Below are positions 53,669 through 61,770 of a stretch of DNA of 64,000 nt, in pieces; the stretch's first letter is position 1, and each line of letters starts with the position of its first letter. Both the position numbers and the translations under genes were made by a program. The stretch covers positions 1 through 64,000 of the forward strand of contig CACZJL010000006.1 of the NCBI GenBank assembly GCA_902781505.1, in the 5' to 3' direction. This DNA is from an uncultured Lachnospiraceae bacterium. GTDB taxonomy: Bacteria > Bacillota > Clostridia > Lachnospirales > Lachnospiraceae. The notes under the pieces are model-generated. The model did no database searches and was not told the origin of the DNA. It saw only the letters and a program-made list of their open reading frames with translations.

Positions 53669-54094
53669 TTAATCCCGGTTGGACTCAAGGAAGGCGTAAT
53701 TAATCGTAAAGTCGCGGTCCTTCTCTTCCCCCGCTTTGATTGGCGCGTAAAGCTTCTCGGTCTGAGAATAGTCATTCAGCCAGAGGTTTTTAAGCGTCAC
53801 GCTAAGCTCATGCTCGCTCTTATTGCTGATCTTAACCTTGCCCTTCCAGTCGCCGCGGTCATCTGTTTCCATCGGCGTGATGGAAACGGTTATGCCGCCT
53901 TCATTGCACAGCTGCACTTCTTTTGTAAAATCAAGTCCGGCAGGGACAGCCGCCTGTGTCGTCTGCTGTGCACTTCCGGTTGTGCTGCCGCTACCGGCAG
54001 CCGCTGTCGTGTTGTTGTTATCCGTTTTACTGCCACAAGCTCCTAAATTTAGCAGTAAAACCATAATAATGAGCAGTGTCAGGTATCGTCTCAT
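53669..54094 (-). CDS. 5' part of a frameshifted two-repeat lipoprotein gene
   Basis: 141 residues from the ATG at 54094, preceded by AAGGAGGAT. A signal peptide with the lipobox LLNLGACGSK is followed by an Asn/Thr/Ala/Ser-rich linker (about 25-55) and the first half of a beta-rich domain. The reading frame stops in the middle of that domain, after AFLESNRD, where the frame used by 53128-53655 takes over. If intact, the product would be an exported lipoprotein of about 320 residues with two copies of the domain. A possible promoter (TTGTTT, 17 bases, TATTTT) lies in the A/T-rich gap 54095-54215. Confidence 0.7.
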   Translation of the reverse strand: MRRYLTLLIIMVLLLNLGACGSKTDNNNTTAAAGSGSTTGSAQQTTQAAVPAGLDFTKEVQLCNEGGITVSITPMETDDRGDWKGKVKISNKSEHELSVTLKNLWLNDYSQTEKLYAPIKAGEEKDRDFTINYAFLESNRD

Positions 54095-54215
54095 ATCGTG
54101 ATCCTCCTTACTAAAATATAAGGACTTTATTTCTACTATCAAAATAACACATAACTTCTTGAAAAACAACTCACATTAAATTATCAGAACTTTTTGTTTT
54201 ATATTCTGTTCTGTT

Positions 54216-55076
54216 TCAGCCTTCCTTCACCAAATTGGCAAATGTCGCGAACTGCTCGAGTGTGAGTGCCTCGCCTCGAATGGTCTCTGAAAGCTCCATC
54301 TTGTTTAATGCGGCACGGACCTGATCTTTAGAAATGCCGATGCCTGCGTTAGAAAGAGCATTTACCATAGTCTTACGACGCTGCATGAAAGCGGCGCGGA
54401 TGATTTTAAACATCAGTTTCTCGTCATTTACCTGAACCGGTGGAGTGTCATACGCATCTAAACGAATCACTGCTGAATCTACGTTTGGACGAGGCATGAA
54501 GCAACTGGCCGGTACATTTAAGATAACCTTTGGCTTCGCATAATACTGAACGGCGAGGCTTAATGCGCCATAGTCCTTGGTTCCAGGGCCGACCTGCATG
54601 CGGTCAGCGACTTCCTTCTGCACCATTATGGTGATGGAGGAAAGCGGAACGTGCGATTCAAATAATCCCATGATGATTGGAGTTGTGATGTAGTAAGGGA
54701 GGTTGGCAACAACCTTGGCCGGCTTTCCGCCGTTCTTCTCTTCTACTAACTTGTTAATGTCTACCTTTAAGATGTCTTCGTTGATGACTTCCACATTGTC
54801 GTAGGCAGAAAGTGTATCATCAAGGACCGGAAGCAGCTTCTTATCAATTTCTACTGCGACAACCTCTCTGGCTGCCTCGCATAAAAACTGCGTCATCGTT
54901 CCGATACCGGGGCCGACTTCAATAACGAAGTCATCCTTAGTTACGCCGGCTTCTTCTACGATGCCGGCAACAATGTTTTCATCAATCAGGAAGTTCTGAC
55001 CGAACTTCTTCTTAAAATCAAAATCAAATTTGTCCAGGACAGCAATCGTCGCTGCCGGGCTTGCTAAATGTGCCAT
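54216..55076 (-). CDS. ksgA: 16S rRNA (adenine(1518)-N(6)/adenine(1519)-N(6))-dimethyltransferase
   Basis: 286 residues. KKKFGQNFLIDENIVAGIV at the N-terminus, the SAM site VIEVGPGIGTMTQFL and the catalytic NLPYYITTPIIMGLF are all conserved. It dimethylates two adenines near the 3' end of 16S rRNA during ribosome assembly. AGAGG precedes the ATG. Its neighbour tatD is the usual one in Firmicutes, but an rnmV (M5) gene, often between the two, is absent. Confidence 0.96.
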   Translation of the reverse strand: MAHLASPAATIAVLDKFDFDFKKKFGQNFLIDENIVAGIVEEAGVTKDDFVIEVGPGIGTMTQFLCEAAREVVAVEIDKKLLPVLDDTLSAYDNVEVINEDILKVDINKLVEEKNGGKPAKVVANLPYYITTPIIMGLFESHVPLSSITIMVQKEVADRMQVGPGTKDYGALSLAVQYYAKPKVILNVPASCFMPRPNVDSAVIRLDAYDTPPVQVNDEKLMFKIIRAAFMQRRKTMVNALSNAGIGISKDQVRAALNKMELSETIRGEALTLEQFATFANLVKEG

Positions 55077-55138
55077 AATTCCTCTTCCGTCGGCGCTTCA
55101 TGCGCCTTTTATTCCCTGCGGCGCGCCGCGCCCGCGCT

Positions 55139-55918
55139 TCATGCGCGCTTTAAAAACAGTCTCGTTGCGTTTTCTCTTGTGGCCGCGATAACCTCTTCTG
55201 CTGAAACACCCTTAATCTCTGCGATTTTCGCAGCGACAAAATGCAGATTCGTTGAGTTATTGCGGGTTCCGCGAACCGGCTCCGGTGCCATATATGGGCA
55301 GTCGGTCTCAAGTAAGATGCGATCCATTGGAAGCATCTCCACAACCCTGCGCAGTTTTTTCGAATTCTTAAACGTCACCGCACCTCCGATGCCAATGTAA
55401 AAGCCCATATCAAGAAAAGCTCTTGCACTTTCCGGAGAATACGAATAACAATGAAGCTCGCCGCCAATCTCTTCTGCATGCGCTGCACGCATCAGATCTT
55501 CGGTATCCTTCTCGCCATCACGGGAGTGAATAATAATCGGAAGATGAACCTCGCGGGCTAACTCCATTTGCCGGGTGAACCAGTGCTTCTGTAAGTCGCG
55601 TCCCGGTTCCGGCCAATGATAATCTAACCCGATTTCACCAATCGCGACAACCCTTTTATCAGAAAGTGCCATGTTACGAAGCTCGTCCAAATCGCTTTCT
55701 GTGATGCCCTCGACTTCGGACGGATGCACGCCGACTGCCGCATATACAGAGTCAAAGCGGTTTGCAAAGTCCACACTCATGCGCGAGGATTCCATTGATG
55801 CACCCACATTAATCAGCGGACTGATTCCTGCTGCTGCCATACCAGAAAGCAGCTGCTCGCGGTCATCGTCAAAGGCCTCATCGTCGTAGTGGCAATGGGT
55901 TTCAAAAATTGGTGTCAT
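55139..55918 (-). CDS. tatD: TatD family metal-dependent hydrolase
   Basis: 259 residues. Metal ligands appear in FETHCHYDDEAF (N-terminus), AIGEIGLDYHW, IIHSRDGEKDT and LLETDCPYMAPEPVRG. TatD proteins are 3'-5' exodeoxyribonucleases acting on damaged DNA; other nuclease roles are possible. GGAG precedes the ATG. The 62-base gap to ksgA contains two small G/C-rich inverted repeats built around CTTCATGCGC. Confidence 0.95.
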   Translation of the reverse strand: MTPIFETHCHYDDEAFDDDREQLLSGMAAAGISPLINVGASMESSRMSVDFANRFDSVYAAVGVHPSEVEGITESDLDELRNMALSDKRVVAIGEIGLDYHWPEPGRDLQKHWFTRQMELAREVHLPIIIHSRDGEKDTEDLMRAAHAEEIGGELHCYSYSPESARAFLDMGFYIGIGGAVTFKNSKKLRRVVEMLPMDRILLETDCPYMAPEPVRGTRNNSTNLHFVAAKIAEIKGVSAEEVIAATRENATRLFLKRA

Positions 55919-55931
55919 GTTTAAAATCTCC

Positions 55932-56744
55932 TCAAATAATCTTCACGGTCACCGGCTCAACCTCAAGTCCGATGCCCATGTGAGAGGACAGCTTCATCTG
56001 CCCAATCACCGCGCCCACAAAGTAGGCAGCATAAAGATGCTCTCCGTCTGTGTAGACGTAAATCACATCCTTTCCTTCCTTCAACATAGTAGCATAACTG
56101 TCAATATTTGCGCGAATTTCAGAGACCTCAATCATCTCATCATTCACTTCCTCGCCCTTAATCAGCTTTTCGATGTGAATATGATCGAGGCAGTCCGTTG
56201 CAACCGTCTTGTAAAAGCAATCTGTATCGACGCCGTATTTCTTTAAAAGCTCCTCATCCTGCACGATCCGCTGCTCATCCGTATCGATATTCACACCATA
56301 CGCATAGCAGGCTTCCTCATTCTGAACCAGGCACCCGCCCCAGGCGAAAACAGAAACCAGACCGTTCTTATCATAGACATTTGCCTCGCCTCTGTAATCT
56401 CCGCGATATGTCATATTCAAAAACTTGTCCTGCTCCTCGTTAAAGTCCTTAATCAGGTCGTCCTTAACCTCGGCAAATGTCACTTTTTTCTTCGTCCCGG
56501 TTGCGCCTTCTTTCTCCGGTGCACTCTCTGAAACGCTCACGTGCTTCACCTGTGGCTTCGTTGTTGCAGCCGTTGTCGGCGCTGCTGTCGTTACCTGCGC
56601 TGTCGTCTGAGCCGCCTGCGCTGCACCAGTCATCTTCGTTTCAGGGGCAGCCTGCTTTCCACAGCCTGCTAACAGACCGCCGGCAAGTGTTGCCGTCATA
56701 ATCCCTGCTGCGATTCGCTTTGCGCCCTTCATTCGTTCCCTCAT
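55932..56744 (-). CDS. Lipoprotein of unknown function
   Basis: 270 residues. A signal peptide ends in the lipobox LAGGLLAGCGKQ, followed by a Thr/Ala-rich linker (about 33-65) and a soluble domain with YGVNIDTDEQRIV and IYVYTDGEHLYAAYFVG. I do not recognise the family. It ends 13 bases before tatD and starts 15 bases after the next upstream gene, so it is probably co-transcribed with both. GGAGGGG precedes the ATG. Confidence 0.85.
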   Translation of the reverse strand: MRERMKGAKRIAAGIMTATLAGGLLAGCGKQAAPETKMTGAAQAAQTTAQVTTAAPTTAATTKPQVKHVSVSESAPEKEGATGTKKKVTFAEVKDDLIKDFNEEQDKFLNMTYRGDYRGEANVYDKNGLVSVFAWGGCLVQNEEACYAYGVNIDTDEQRIVQDEELLKKYGVDTDCFYKTVATDCLDHIHIEKLIKGEEVNDEMIEVSEIRANIDSYATMLKEGKDVIYVYTDGEHLYAAYFVGAVIGQMKLSSHMGIGLEVEPVTVKII

Positions 56745-56759
56745 TTGTTTCCCCTCCGT

Positions 56760-57266
56760 TTATCCTTTTGGAACCGCATGTTTCTTAGGAAACAGCGTCT
56801 GAATAATCCTTACAAGGCAGAACACAAACATTCCGCCAACCAGCACGTAACCTCCGATATAATAAACCGGATGAATTGGTACAAGCAGGCTGTCCGGGTT
56901 ATTTACATCACCCATAACATAGCCTGTAATCTGCTTCTTTCCGCCGGCCAGCGCAAGTCTTGCATTGGTGCCATGCTCCTTACCGGCTGCATCCCTGTAT
57001 GTGAAATACGTCGTATCCGGAGCGCCGCCTATGTATTTGGTCAGCTCAATCGCAGTTCCGTGCCGGACTGTATAAATATCCTGGTAAACAAGCGCGCTCA
57101 TTCCAATCAGGCACAGAGTCGTTATGACAAGCATCAGTACATGAAGCTTAATCCCTTTCAGTCTGTCGAGCTTCTGCTCACCCGTCGTCATGTACCTCGT
57201 GCGGTCACTTGCCTCTGCTCCTAAAAAATCATCATTCTTTGGTTGTGAAATTGCACCTGGTTTCAT
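56760..57266 (-). CDS. Membrane protein with two transmembrane segments, unknown function
   Basis: 168 residues from the ATG at 57266, which has GGAGGG upstream. A cytoplasmic N-terminus (about 1-40) precedes a first membrane segment (LHVLMLVITTLCLIGMSALV), an extracytoplasmic loop of about 75 residues with YFTYRDAAGKEHGTNARLAL, and a second segment near residues 135-160. The loop resembles small beta-domains seen in DUF3592-like proteins, but this is only an impression. It lies between the ABC ATPase and the lipoprotein gene, on the same strand. Confidence 0.8.
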   Translation of the reverse strand: MKPGAISQPKNDDFLGAEASDRTRYMTTGEQKLDRLKGIKLHVLMLVITTLCLIGMSALVYQDIYTVRHGTAIELTKYIGGAPDTTYFTYRDAAGKEHGTNARLALAGGKKQITGYVMGDVNNPDSLLVPIHPVYYIGGYVLVGGMFVFCLVRIIQTLFPKKHAVPKG

Positions 57267-57309
57267 AGTCGTTCCCTCCAATTCTTAAAAACCACATTCT
57301 TTTGTTACT

Positions 57310-58221
57310 TCACGCCGGTTCAAAGTAATACAGATACACATCTTCCAGATCAATCGTATCCGTTACCGGAACGGCTTCCTCTGGCAAATGGTCCGATACC
57401 ACGCGCAACGCGAGTCCCTTCTCTCTTTGTCTCACATTACCTGCGCGGTAGGTATTCTGCAGTTCTTCAAGATTCGCGGTCGTGCAGTAGATTTCCCCGA
57501 CTTTGCCCTTCATATTTGCAATCAGTTCTACCGGACTTCCCGTCTGAATCATTTCACCCTGCCGAATCATTACTACTTCTCCTGCAATACACTCGATGTC
57601 ACTTACGACATGAGTCGCATAAAGGATAATACGGTCACTCGACAGCTTTGCGATATAGTTACGAATTGAAATACGTTCCTTGGGATCAAGACCGGCAGTT
57701 GGCTCATCCAAAATCAAAATCTTTGGATCGCCAAGAAGTGCCTGCGCTAACAGCACGCGCTGTCTCATTCCACCGGAGAAGCCTCCAATTTTCTTGTATT
57801 TCACAGATTCCAGATTGACGATTTTTAAAAGCTCCTCAATCTGTTCCATCACCGTCTTACCATTCTCATCTTTTCGTTTCAGCCCCTTAAGAGAAGCCAT
57901 ATATTTTAAGAATGCTACCGGTGAAAAATCTTCGTAGAACCCCTGCTGCTGTGGCATATACCCTACAATTGCACGAAACTTTGAACCTAATTTTAATATA
58001 TCCTCTTCTGTTCCTCCGGTCAATGCTTCATCACAAAACAGAATCTTTCCACCGTCCTTATCCCTCTTTACATTGTCCGTAATCAGGTTAATCAACGTAC
58101 TCTTTCCGGCACCATTTGCCCCAAGAATCCCATAGATTCCAGGTTTAAAGGTATACGAAATCCCCTTTAACGCCTTCACATCTCCGTACGTTTTCTTCAC
58201 ATTTTCAAGTTTAAGATACAT
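57310..58221 (-). CDS. ABC transporter ATP-binding protein
   Basis: 303 residues. Walker A GILGANGAGKSTLINLI, signature GFSGGMRQRVLLAQALLG and Walker B KILILDEPTAGLDPKERIS are intact. The C-terminal extension (about 220-303) is typical of ABC-2 type exporters. It is encoded 9 bases after the permease gene. GGAGGGG precedes the ATG. The transported compound is unknown. Confidence 0.93.
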   Translation of the reverse strand: MYLKLENVKKTYGDVKALKGISYTFKPGIYGILGANGAGKSTLINLITDNVKRDKDGGKILFCDEALTGGTEEDILKLGSKFRAIVGYMPQQQGFYEDFSPVAFLKYMASLKGLKRKDENGKTVMEQIEELLKIVNLESVKYKKIGGFSGGMRQRVLLAQALLGDPKILILDEPTAGLDPKERISIRNYIAKLSSDRIILYATHVVSDIECIAGEVVMIRQGEMIQTGSPVELIANMKGKVGEIYCTTANLEELQNTYRAGNVRQREKGLALRVVSDHLPEEAVPVTDTIDLEDVYLYYFEPA

Positions 58222-58230
58222 GTTCCCCTC

Positions 58231-59667
58231 CTATATTCTTTTTTGAATCAATTTTGCTGAAATTACAAACCCGATGAAACAAACCAGTTCTGTCAGTAAC
58301 AGTCCCATAATAAGCATCATTACCAGATAGCACCAGACCGGAACCCCGGCCAGGGCATCACCTGCCAGCATTTTATCTGTGAACGCCAGACTCTGAAGCG
58401 GTGCGTTTAAATATGGTAATCCATAAACAAATCTGTACCAGATTAATCTGCAACAATACAGAAAACAAAAACACATGCACCAAAACAAGGTGAACGTTGC
58501 CATCTTCATGCGGATATTCCAGCCAATCCCCTTTGCCGAGCTTGTAATCAAACGAATCATCCCTGTCTTATCCTCAAATGACAATACGCGGATAGTTGTT
58601 AACAACACTGCGATAAGCCAGATGATTCCCGTAAGAATGCGATTACTTCTTCCCTTCGGACCAAGAATCATTTCATATCCTCTGTCTGACATCAGATACA
58701 GGCTCAAATTCTTATCCTGCTTCACCTGATCAATCCTCTGGATTTTCTCATCCATCTCTTTCACCGCAGCATAGGCATCCTGATAATAATGATACGTTGT
58801 CACCTCATTAAAATATTCTGTAGCGTCAATCCGGCCTTCCTGATTCTTCCTTTTTGCTTCATCAAAGCGTTCCAATGCGGATGCATAGTCATTAAGTCTT
58901 TCTTCTACCAGCACTCTGATTTCATCAAAATTTTCACCGCCCTGCTGCAGATAAATTGCATCCATAGACTTCTGCGATTCAGAATAATCCGCTCTTCCTG
59001 AGATAGTAATAACCGCCATGATGCCTGCTGATACAGTGATAATAATCAGACCTTTACAACTAAACAGCATCTTTGATAATTCTTTAAACACAATCGATTC
59101 AGATGCCAATATCTTTTGAATCTGAGTGCTTAGTAACTGTGGCAGTACCAGTCTTTCCTGCCTTCGACGTCCTATATGATAAGACCATCCCAGAATCAAT
59201 AAAACAACTGCAAGTACTGTAGCAAGCACAATCAGAAAGCACATTCTTCCTGAAACAGGAATTCCAAAAACATCCAGATTTTTATAAGTCCCTAGAATTG
59301 TATTAAGATCAAACAACCTTAAAACATTAAAATCTCTGAATATCGAAATTCTGCTATGAAGCGGCACTCTCGATAACAGCCATTCTCCTCCAAATACCAA
59401 AAACAGGACAAAAGTTGTTAGATTCATTCCCGGAATCAGCTCATACAGGCACCATCCGGCAATTCCACACAAAGATAACGCAAGAAACTCTCCACAAAAC
59501 ACGATACAAAGATATTCAGCGCAATTTTGAACATATGGATATCCTTTAAACGCCTGGATCGACTGGATAGGCTCTGCCAGCGCATTACTGCCTCCATACA
59601 TCCAAATCGACAGTGCGAGATTGACAGAAGAAGATAGAATCAGATAAATCAGAAGCAACAGTTCCAT
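58231..59667 (-). CDS. ABC permease, main part of a frameshifted gene
   Basis: 478 residues if begun at the ATG at 59667, where only a weak ribosome site exists. It has about ten membrane segments with an extracytoplasmic helical region (about 235-325) in the middle. Near residue 345 the sequence MIRLITSSAKGIGWNIRMK repeats the pattern MLSLLTSTAKGR of the upstream frame (59649-60242). That frame runs out just where this one begins in mid-domain with RRLAVMELLLLIY. The two are best explained as one permease with an internal duplication, split by a one-base loss in an A/T homopolymer at 59686-59689. Confidence 0.7.
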   Translation of the reverse strand: MELLLLIYLILSSSVNLALSIWMYGGSNALAEPIQSIQAFKGYPYVQNCAEYLCIVFCGEFLALSLCGIAGWCLYELIPGMNLTTFVLFLVFGGEWLLSRVPLHSRISIFRDFNVLRLFDLNTILGTYKNLDVFGIPVSGRMCFLIVLATVLAVVLLILGWSYHIGRRRQERLVLPQLLSTQIQKILASESIVFKELSKMLFSCKGLIIITVSAGIMAVITISGRADYSESQKSMDAIYLQQGGENFDEIRVLVEERLNDYASALERFDEAKRKNQEGRIDATEYFNEVTTYHYYQDAYAAVKEMDEKIQRIDQVKQDKNLSLYLMSDRGYEMILGPKGRSNRILTGIIWLIAVLLTTIRVLSFEDKTGMIRLITSSAKGIGWNIRMKMATFTLFWCMCFCFLYCCRLIWYRFVYGLPYLNAPLQSLAFTDKMLAGDALAGVPVWCYLVMMLIMGLLLTELVCFIGFVISAKLIQKRI

Positions 59668-60242
59668 AACAGCCAATCTTCTAATAAAAGCACTAACCGT
59701 CCTTTCGCTGTACTTGTCAGAAGGCTTAACATCTTCCGTTTTCTTTCTCTCATATATTCAGCAATTATATTAAGCAGAAAAATCGCCGAAAAAATCCAGG
59801 TACCTGTATAATGCAAGAATACTGAGATTCCCTCCGTGTTAACAAGATGAATCTGAATACTTTTAGCCTCTGAAAAATCCTTTCCCGTTTTCTCAGCATT
59901 TCTTAACGTGAAAGAATTCTCTTTAGAAAAAATCCTTCTGCCTGTAAGCTTTCGAGATGTTTCGACAGTTTCCTGAATATAGGTACTGTAGTCCTGTATA
60001 TAATCTGCATCCCCGCATATTTCCTTCAGGGTTGAATAATACGTCTTCCATTGTTCCTGTGAATAATCCTCTGAAAAGCTTTCCTTGATTTCATCTGCAG
60101 ACATCCCGTCATACCTTTGAATAAGCTCTTCCTTGATCTGTCTGTGATTTCTTACAGACGGAACATTTCCAGCTGAGAGCAGCAAAACTGACGCACTGAC
60201 TACCAAGCAAAGAACAAAACCCGTCAGAATCCTTTTATTCAT
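59649..60242 (-). CDS. ABC permease, N-terminal part of a frameshifted gene
   Basis: 197 residues from the ATG at 60242, with GGAG at somewhat long spacing. One membrane segment (residues 8-25), about 120 extracytoplasmic helical residues and a second segment (about 145-170) are followed by RKMLSLLTSTAKGR. The last residues (LLLEDWLLWNCCF) look like an out-of-frame tail. The real continuation is in the frame of 58231-59667. It faces the divergent lipoprotein gene at 60356. Confidence 0.68.
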   Translation of the reverse strand: MNKRILTGFVLCLVVSASVLLLSAGNVPSVRNHRQIKEELIQRYDGMSADEIKESFSEDYSQEQWKTYYSTLKEICGDADYIQDYSTYIQETVETSRKLTGRRIFSKENSFTLRNAEKTGKDFSEAKSIQIHLVNTEGISVFLHYTGTWIFSAIFLLNIIAEYMRERKRKMLSLLTSTAKGRLVLLLEDWLLWNCCF

Positions 60243-60355
60243 TATTTTTAAGAGCTCCTGCAACCAGTTTTCCTCCATTGACTTTTTTTAAATTAAGTAT
60301 AGAATTAATTTTAGATATAGTCCACAACTACTTTCTATTTTTAAAGGAGGTAATT

Positions 60356-60427
60356 ATGAATGTTATTAAAAAATCAGTTTTGATTTCGGTTATTCTATTA
60401 GTTGCCACTCTGTCCCTGCCTGGATAA
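60356..60427 (+). pseudogene. Signal-peptide fragment of a frameshifted lipoprotein gene
   Basis: AAAGGAGG lies five bases before an ATG that encodes only 23 residues, MNVIKKSVLISVILLVATLS plus three, then a stop. This is a typical lipoprotein signal peptide without its cysteine. The next frame carries CLDKEATL immediately after, so removing one base in the CCC at 60414-60416 gives TLSCLDKEATL, a plausible lipobox, and opens the whole gene to 61607. Confidence 0.6.
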
Positions 60428-61607
60428 GGAAGCAACTTTAACAGCTGACTTCTCTTACAACGATCAACCATATTGGAACGAATCACCTCACCCATTTTGT
60501 CCGGCAGACGGGGGTTATTACTATACTGATTATACGACTCATCTGATTATGTTCTATGATCCAACCACACAGGAATATTATCCTGTCTGTTCTAATGCCA
60601 ATTGTGAACATAAAGATAAAACCTGTAATGCATGGCTTGGTTCCGGAGTTCTTGAAGACACCTCCGAGGAACAATACTATCAGCAGTTCATATACTCACA
60701 TAATGGGATCTTATATATAACTAAAAAGGAGGCAGATTCTGAATTTGATGACCTAGTATCCTTTAATCCACAAACAGGAGAGCGAAAGGTATGTTGTCGT
60801 CTCGGTTCCGCTTCTGGTTCTTACCAGTTGACTTTCCATGATAATTACGTATTTTTCTACAATATCGGCGGATCAAAGAATCTGAAAGATAATAAAATCA
60901 CAATTACAAAAGCGTCTCTGGACGGCAAAGAATCTGAGGAGATTTATTCTTATCAGAATGAAATCGCTCAGTTTGCATCTGGTAAGAGTTATGGTGATGG
61001 GTATTATTTTCTCATTATCAATCGAACTGCGGACAATACTACAAAAAAGGTCACAGCTTCGTTTAACGGATTATACAAATACAGTTATGCCGAAAGAAGC
61101 GTGACACAGGTTTCTACTGAACCTATCTGTGATTATTGTATTTCAGACGATGGAAAGAACTTATATTATTATGTATATGATAAAGGAGCATTTAAGCAGG
61201 AGATTGGATCAACAGAAAGTCAGCAAATCTTTACTTCAGACAGCAATAGTACGTTCTGTCAGCTTAACTGTGATCAGAACTACCTGTATGTAGTCAATCA
61301 AAGAATGGAATCCATCTCTCAGGAGAGAATTCCAACACTCTGGGTATTAGATCGAAGTAACGGAAATACAGTTACTAAAGTTCTGGCTCAGCAGTCATAC
61401 TTTGGGGATAAAGATACGCTCTTCATTCTTGATATTTTTGACCAGTCCAAAGCAATCGCGAAAACAAAGCTGACAACCCAGACAGATGATGACTGGACAA
61501 TACTTGGCACCACGCTTAGAACGGACACCTTAAAACAGTATTACGCAGATTATACTATCGATGGCTGGAAAGATGGAAAGAACCCTAACGCAAAAGGAAA
61601 TCAGTGA
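60402..61607 (+). CDS. Cys-motif lipoprotein, body of a frameshifted gene
   Basis: About 395 residues of clear coding sequence; the only in-frame start codon here is a TTG without a ribosome site, so the true start is the ATG at 60356. Near the N-terminus it has YYTDYTTHLIMFYDPTTQEY followed by VCSNANCEHKDKTCNAW, a pattern of Clostridial lipoproteins encoded beside ABC exporters. The rest has repeated beta-strand units (DDGKNLYYYVYDKGAF), suggesting a beta-propeller. It diverges from the permease gene and is probably a surface partner of that transporter. Function unknown. Confidence 0.75.
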   Translation: MPLCPCLDKEATLTADFSYNDQPYWNESPHPFCPADGGYYYTDYTTHLIMFYDPTTQEYYPVCSNANCEHKDKTCNAWLGSGVLEDTSEEQYYQQFIYSHNGILYITKKEADSEFDDLVSFNPQTGERKVCCRLGSASGSYQLTFHDNYVFFYNIGGSKNLKDNKITITKASLDGKESEEIYSYQNEIAQFASGKSYGDGYYFLIINRTADNTTKKVTASFNGLYKYSYAERSVTQVSTEPICDYCISDDGKNLYYYVYDKGAFKQEIGSTESQQIFTSDSNSTFCQLNCDQNYLYVVNQRMESISQERIPTLWVLDRSNGNTVTKVLAQQSYFGDKDTLFILDIFDQSKAIAKTKLTTQTDDDWTILGTTLRTDTLKQYYADYTIDGWKDGKNPNAKGNQ

Positions 61608-61640
61608 TTCTGACTGGCACGACGAACATTAAAGCAAACA

Positions 61641-61712
61641 AAAACCCCGGACTCTTTAAGAAGGCATAAGCGCTAAGCTTACCCACTCTTAAGAGTCCGG
61701 GGTTATCTTTTA
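61641..61712. terminator. Two-way terminator between lipoprotein gene and metG
   Basis: A perfect 14-base stem, AACCCCGGACTCTT (61643-61656) with AAGAGTCCGGGGTT (61691-61704), around a 34-base loop that can itself fold (TAAGC/GCTTA). It is followed by ATCTTTTATT on the plus strand and GTTTTTGTTTG on the minus strand. Confidence 0.9.
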
Positions 61713-61770
61713 TTATCGTTACTTCTATTTCCTCAAAACAGAGGCCTCACGAAAGTCCGCTTCAAAGAAA

